The notes under the pieces: model-generated
What the model saw: the letters and a program-made list of their open reading frames with translations, nothing else
Database searches by the model: none
Told to the model about the DNA's origin: nothing
Program-made: the position numbers and the translations under genes
NCBI GenBank assembly: GCA_003647375.1
Contig: QMMS01000211.1
Span: 1 to 8,069, forward strand
DNA: 8,069 nt
From: Deltaproteobacteria bacterium
Lineage (GTDB): Bacteria; Desulfobacterota; Desulfobacteria; Desulfobacterales; B30-G6
Direction of reading: 5' to 3'
In this document: positions 6,665-8,069 of the stretch, piece after piece
Position numbering within the stretch: position 1 is the stretch's first letter
How the letters are laid out: each line of letters begins with the position of its first letter

Positions 6665-7762
6665 ATGACCATTTCAAAGCTCCTTATTCATAAAGATGTT
6701 GTCGATTTCCCGGTGGTGAAGCATATTGTGTCGCGTCTCGACATTCCTTTCAGCGTGATAGATGAAACACAAGCGTTGTTTGAGAAGGTCTCCGGCACAA
6801 AAGATCCGATTCAAAGCGGTAAAGAGGTTCTTTTGTTGACCCGCAACAAGGGCAAGTTCATCAAAGAATGCCCGGGTACGCGATCCTATACCTGCTGTGG
6901 GTATAAGATTCTTCACATCGGTACCTTCTGCACCATGGATTGCGCGTACTGCATCCTGCAAAGTTATTTTCATCCACCCATATGTCAGTTTTTTGTAAAT
7001 CACGATGATTTATTTGCGGAACTGGATCACCAGTTATCCCTTGAAGAGAGATTCCGGATTGGTACAGGTGAGTTTACCGACAGTCTTATCTGGGGGAAAT
7101 GGTCTGATTTAAACACCCGGCTTGTGGAACGGTTCGCAACGCAATCGTGGTCGGTGCTCGAGTTAAAAACCAAGACCGTTTCCATCGCACCGTTCGAATC
7201 ATTGGTCCATCACCGAAAAACAATCCTTTCCTGGTCACTCAATTCTCTTGCCGTGTGGCAAGCAGAGGAAAGGGGTACAGCGACGATAGCAGCCCGACTC
7301 CGGGCAGCTCAAACGTGTGAATCCTGGGGTTATCCAATAGCATTTCATTTCGATCCGGTGGTCATTTATGATGGATGTGAGAATGACTACGAAGACATCA
7401 TCAAACAGGTATTTGCCCACGTATCCCCACAGAATATTGTCTGGATCAGTATCGGCACCTTCCGGTTCATGCCACAGTTGAAGCCGATCATTCAACAGCG
7501 GTTTCCGGATTCATCGATTATTTACGGAGAATTCATTCCGGGTCTGGATGGCAAGATGCGATATTTCAAACCTCTTCGGATCCGAATATACCAGCACATG
7601 GTTTCGGTTATACGTAAATTTGCCCCTGATTTGACGGTTTATTTCTGCATGGAAGATGACGATGTCTGGGGACAGGTTATGGGATACCTGCCATCTGATC
7701 GGGGGGGGCTTTCAACCATCCTGGATGAAAGTGCGGTGAGGCACTGTGACCTGAAAGTGTGA
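6665..7762 (+). CDS. Spore photoproduct lyase-like radical SAM protein
   Basis: The protein has 365 residues. The radical SAM [4Fe-4S] motif CxxxCxxC is C89, C93, C96 (FCTMDCAYCILQ), followed by RIGTGEFTDSL (131-141), ELKTKT (166-171) and WSLNS (190-194). This layout is that of the SPL/COG1533 family. True SPL repairs the thymine spore photoproduct and needs a cysteine about 45 residues after the cluster as hydrogen donor. In this protein the matching stretch GEFTDS has no cysteine (E136/F137 there), so the classical repair reaction is doubtful. A C-terminal half with YFCMEDDDVW (326-335) fits the family. Extra cysteines C69, C77 and C78 precede the cluster. The start ATG at 6665 is the first in frame, and the ribosome site is weak. 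It is divergent from the small membrane gene with a 66-base shared promoter region. The substrate is unknown. Confidence 0.85.
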   Translation: MTISKLLIHKDVVDFPVVKHIVSRLDIPFSVIDETQALFEKVSGTKDPIQSGKEVLLLTRNKGKFIKECPGTRSYTCCGYKILHIGTFCTMDCAYCILQSYFHPPICQFFVNHDDLFAELDHQLSLEERFRIGTGEFTDSLIWGKWSDLNTRLVERFATQSWSVLELKTKTVSIAPFESLVHHRKTILSWSLNSLAVWQAEERGTATIAARLRAAQTCESWGYPIAFHFDPVVIYDGCENDYEDIIKQVFAHVSPQNIVWISIGTFRFMPQLKPIIQQRFPDSSIIYGEFIPGLDGKMRYFKPLRIRIYQHMVSVIRKFAPDLTVYFCMEDDDVWGQVMGYLPSDRGGLSTILDESAVRHCDLKV

Positions 7763-8014
7763 AGTTTTATAGAGGAAATCAGGAGATAGGAGACAGAATT
7801 CAGAAGTTACAGAAAAAACTTGAACATCGAACATCGAACGTCCAACATCGAATTTTGAATGGGTTTAAATGCGAAAAGAAGAAACGGAAGAATTGAGATT
7901 TTCGGCACGAGCATCAAAACCGATGAAAAGAAACAGAGATACTTCGGTATTGCTTTTTTCATTCATCATTGGACGTTCGATGTTCGATGTTGGACGTTCA
8001 TCTTTATTTACGCC
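7763..8014. other. Intergenic region downstream of the radical SAM gene
   Basis: These 252 bases contain a purine-rich stretch (7775-7820, GGAGATAGGAGACAG and similar) and then the inverted-repeat element. No clear intrinsic terminator follows the radical SAM stop at 7762, and no RNA gene is recognised. Confidence 0.5.
7823..7991. repeat. Long inverted repeat: 23-bp perfect arms around 123 bp
   Basis: The left arm (7823-7845) and right arm (7969-7991) are exact reverse complements. The arms are themselves built of tandem AACATCGA-type units: AACATCGAACATCGAACGTCC at the left, with another AACATCG copy just inside (7844-7850) and a further GGACGTTC copy just outside the right arm (7992-7999). 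The interior is A-rich with no credible gene. A minus-strand ORF through it reads DERPTSNIERP, a translation typical of this kind of repeat rather than a protein. It looks like a small non-autonomous element or hairpin repeat. No target-site duplication is obvious. Confidence 0.7.
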
Positions 8015-8069
8015 ATGACCTATCTGATATGCTTGATAATTCTTTTTTTCCCGGCGCACACCCTGGCCA
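8015..8069 (+). CDS. Possible start of an exported protein, cut by the window edge
   Basis: From ATG at 8015 the frame stays open to the end and reads MTYLICLIILFFPAHTLA. This is a hydrophobic core followed by a small-residue A-x-x-x-A ending, as in a Sec signal peptide near its cleavage site. Only 18 codons are visible and no convincing Shine-Dalgarno precedes it (TTTACGCC). Alternatives are chance, or a minus-strand gene tail (…DRSWRK-stop) through the same bases. Confidence 0.35.
   Translation, partial: MTYLICLIILFFPAHTLA

Noticed and set aside
6665..7762. Naming the radical SAM gene splB
   Set aside because: The catalytic cysteine expected for spore photoproduct lyase is missing, so only family-level naming is justified.
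7865..8059. Minus-strand 64-codon open frame starting at GTG, containing DERPTSNIERP
   Set aside because: It crosses the inverted-repeat element, and the SNIERP-type peptide is a translation of the AACATCGA repeat rather than a conserved protein.

Overview
The window looks like chromosome of a Gram-negative, mid-GC bacterium. The best guess is a Desulfobacterota (sulfate-reducer-like) lineage. The guess rests on gene style: a transporter-fused histidine kinase, orphan receiver genes and a spore-photoproduct-lyase-like radical SAM protein in a presumed non-sporulator. It also rests on intergenic DNA full of short hairpin and inverted repeats. No rRNA, tRNA, CRISPR array, transposase or phage gene was seen, and the taxonomic call is inference.

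Layout. Positions 1-172 hold repeat modules and a GC-rich hairpin. A Yip1-type membrane protein follows at 173-706 (+). After another short hairpin repeat come two translationally coupled genes: a stand-alone CheY-like receiver (802-1176) and a 732-residue membrane protein (1173-3371). The latter joins two TM helices, a HAMP-like linker, a PAS domain, a degenerate histidine-kinase core and an apparently intact DEDDh 3'-5' exonuclease. Facing it tail to tail, with a 4-bp stop-codon overlap, is a 916-residue CbrA/CrbS-like sensor kinase (3368-6118, -) with a sodium/solute-symporter sensor half. Upstream of that kinase is a 255-bp repeat-rich spacer, then a 74-residue two-TM protein (6374-6598, -) that resembles small proteins encoded next to such kinases (CbrX-like). 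Divergent from it is an SPL-like radical SAM protein (6665-7762, +) without the catalytic cysteine of true spore photoproduct lyase. The right end holds a 23-bp perfect inverted repeat flanking 123 bp and, at the very edge, a possible signal-peptide start of a gene that runs out of the window.

How the genes may work together (inference). The symporter-kinase is the only complete histidine kinase here, and the stand-alone receiver is the only receiver. The receiver's partner gene encodes a kinase-shaped protein that has lost its phospho-histidine and ATP-binding residues but carries an exonuclease. A plausible model is that solute transport or sensing by the symporter-kinase sets receiver phosphorylation. 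The pseudokinase scaffold would then read the receiver state and position or gate a membrane-tethered nuclease. That would be a two-component pathway with nucleolytic rather than transcriptional output. It is the most interesting candidate system in the window.
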